Shown here one piece after another: positions 6,756-6,990 of a stretch of 6,990 nucleotides of DNA. Made by a program: the position numbers and the translations under genes. The stretch comes from VBDM01 sp049663805 (GTDB lineage Bacteria; Pseudomonadota; Gammaproteobacteria; Burkholderiales; SG8-39), in NCBI GenBank assembly GCA_049663805.1, contig JBATEB010000386.1:1-6990 (forward strand), in the 5' to 3' direction. Each line of letters begins with the position of its first letter. Position 1 is the first letter of the stretch. The notes under the pieces were generated by a model. It was not told where the DNA came from. It saw nothing but the letters and a program-made list of their open reading frames with translations, and made no database searches.

Positions 6756-6990
6756 CCCCGATCAGTTTCTGGATCACCGGCCGCGAGCCTTCGAGCGCCA
6801 CGCGCTGCAGGTAGAAGGCGAGCCCGCGAACGCCCCCCAGTTCCTCGCCGCCGCCGGCGCGTCCCGGGCCGCCATGCACCAGCTGCGGCAGCACCGTTCC
6901 CGGTCCCGGCGACATTTCGATCTTGGGGTGACCGAGGAATATCCTCCCGTGGTAAGGCGCGATGCCGGCGACGATTTCTTCGAGGAAGGC
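6742..6990 (-). CDS. boxD: PaaZ/BoxD-type aldehyde dehydrogenase, C-terminal end only
   Basis: Only the last 82 residues are in the window; the gene enters from the right edge. The stretch VHGGPGRAGGGEELGG at about 38-53, followed by an Arg, a Tyr-x-Gln-Arg and a short tail, is the C-terminal signature of the aldehyde dehydrogenase domain shared by PaaZ (phenylacetate pathway) and BoxD (benzoyl-CoA oxidation). These oxidise a CoA-bound ring-cleavage semialdehyde to the acid with NADP. I prefer BoxD, 3,4-dehydroadipyl-CoA semialdehyde dehydrogenase, because the window handles benzoyl-CoA and because of the neighbouring DUF4863 gene. PaaZ remains possible: the N-terminal part, where PaaZ and BoxD would differ, is not visible. 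The family call is firm; the symbol is tentative. Confidence 0.75.
   Translation of the reverse strand, partial: AFLEEIVAGIAPYHGRIFLGHPKIEMSPGPGTVLPQLVHGGPGRAGGGEELGGVRGLAFYLQRVALEGSRPVIQKLIGAPAG

Noticed and set aside
1..6990. tRNA, rRNA, CRISPR array, insertion sequence or phage genes
   Set aside because: No spaced repeats, terminal inverted repeats, transposase or integrase motifs, or tRNA-like cloverleaf were seen on either strand.

Overview
The window is a GC-rich piece of a bacterial chromosome with closely packed genes. Its content fits a facultatively anaerobic, aromatic-degrading and probably nitrate-respiring proteobacterium. A denitrifying betaproteobacterium of the Thauera/Azoarcus type is my best guess, but this is inference from gene content; no rRNA or other phylogenetic marker is present.

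Layout. Positions 1-2723 (+) hold two translationally coupled genes for the large (molybdopterin) and medium (FAD) subunits of a 4-hydroxybenzoyl-CoA reductase-type enzyme of the xanthine oxidase family. The large-subunit gene enters from the left edge without its N-terminus. The FAD subunit carries the four-cysteine insertion that marks 4-hydroxybenzoyl-CoA reductase. The small [2Fe-2S] subunit is not in the window. Facing them from the other strand (2775-5462) is a double-length NarK1-NarK2 fusion transporter for nitrate and nitrite. Upstream of it on the same strand is a 199-residue protein I do not recognise (5560-6159). It is built from three gapless 55-residue repeats, each ending in W-x3-C, contains no internal methionine and most likely starts at TTG. 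A short divergent promoter region (about 6160-6261) separates it from a small cupin-like DUF4863 gene (6262-6726, +), related to 4-hydroxylaminobenzoate lyase. Converging on that gene from the right edge is the C-terminal end of a PaaZ/BoxD-type aldehyde dehydrogenase (6742-6990, -).

How it could work together. 4-Hydroxybenzoyl-CoA reductase removes the ring hydroxyl and yields benzoyl-CoA, the hub of anaerobic aromatic degradation. The NarK fusion would supply nitrate as electron acceptor and export nitrite. If the right-edge dehydrogenase is BoxD, the window also touches the oxygen-dependent benzoyl-CoA (Box) route, so both modes of using benzoyl-CoA would lie side by side. The triple-repeat protein is the most novel item. 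Its place between the transporter and the aromatic genes, behind its own promoter candidate, gives no firm function.
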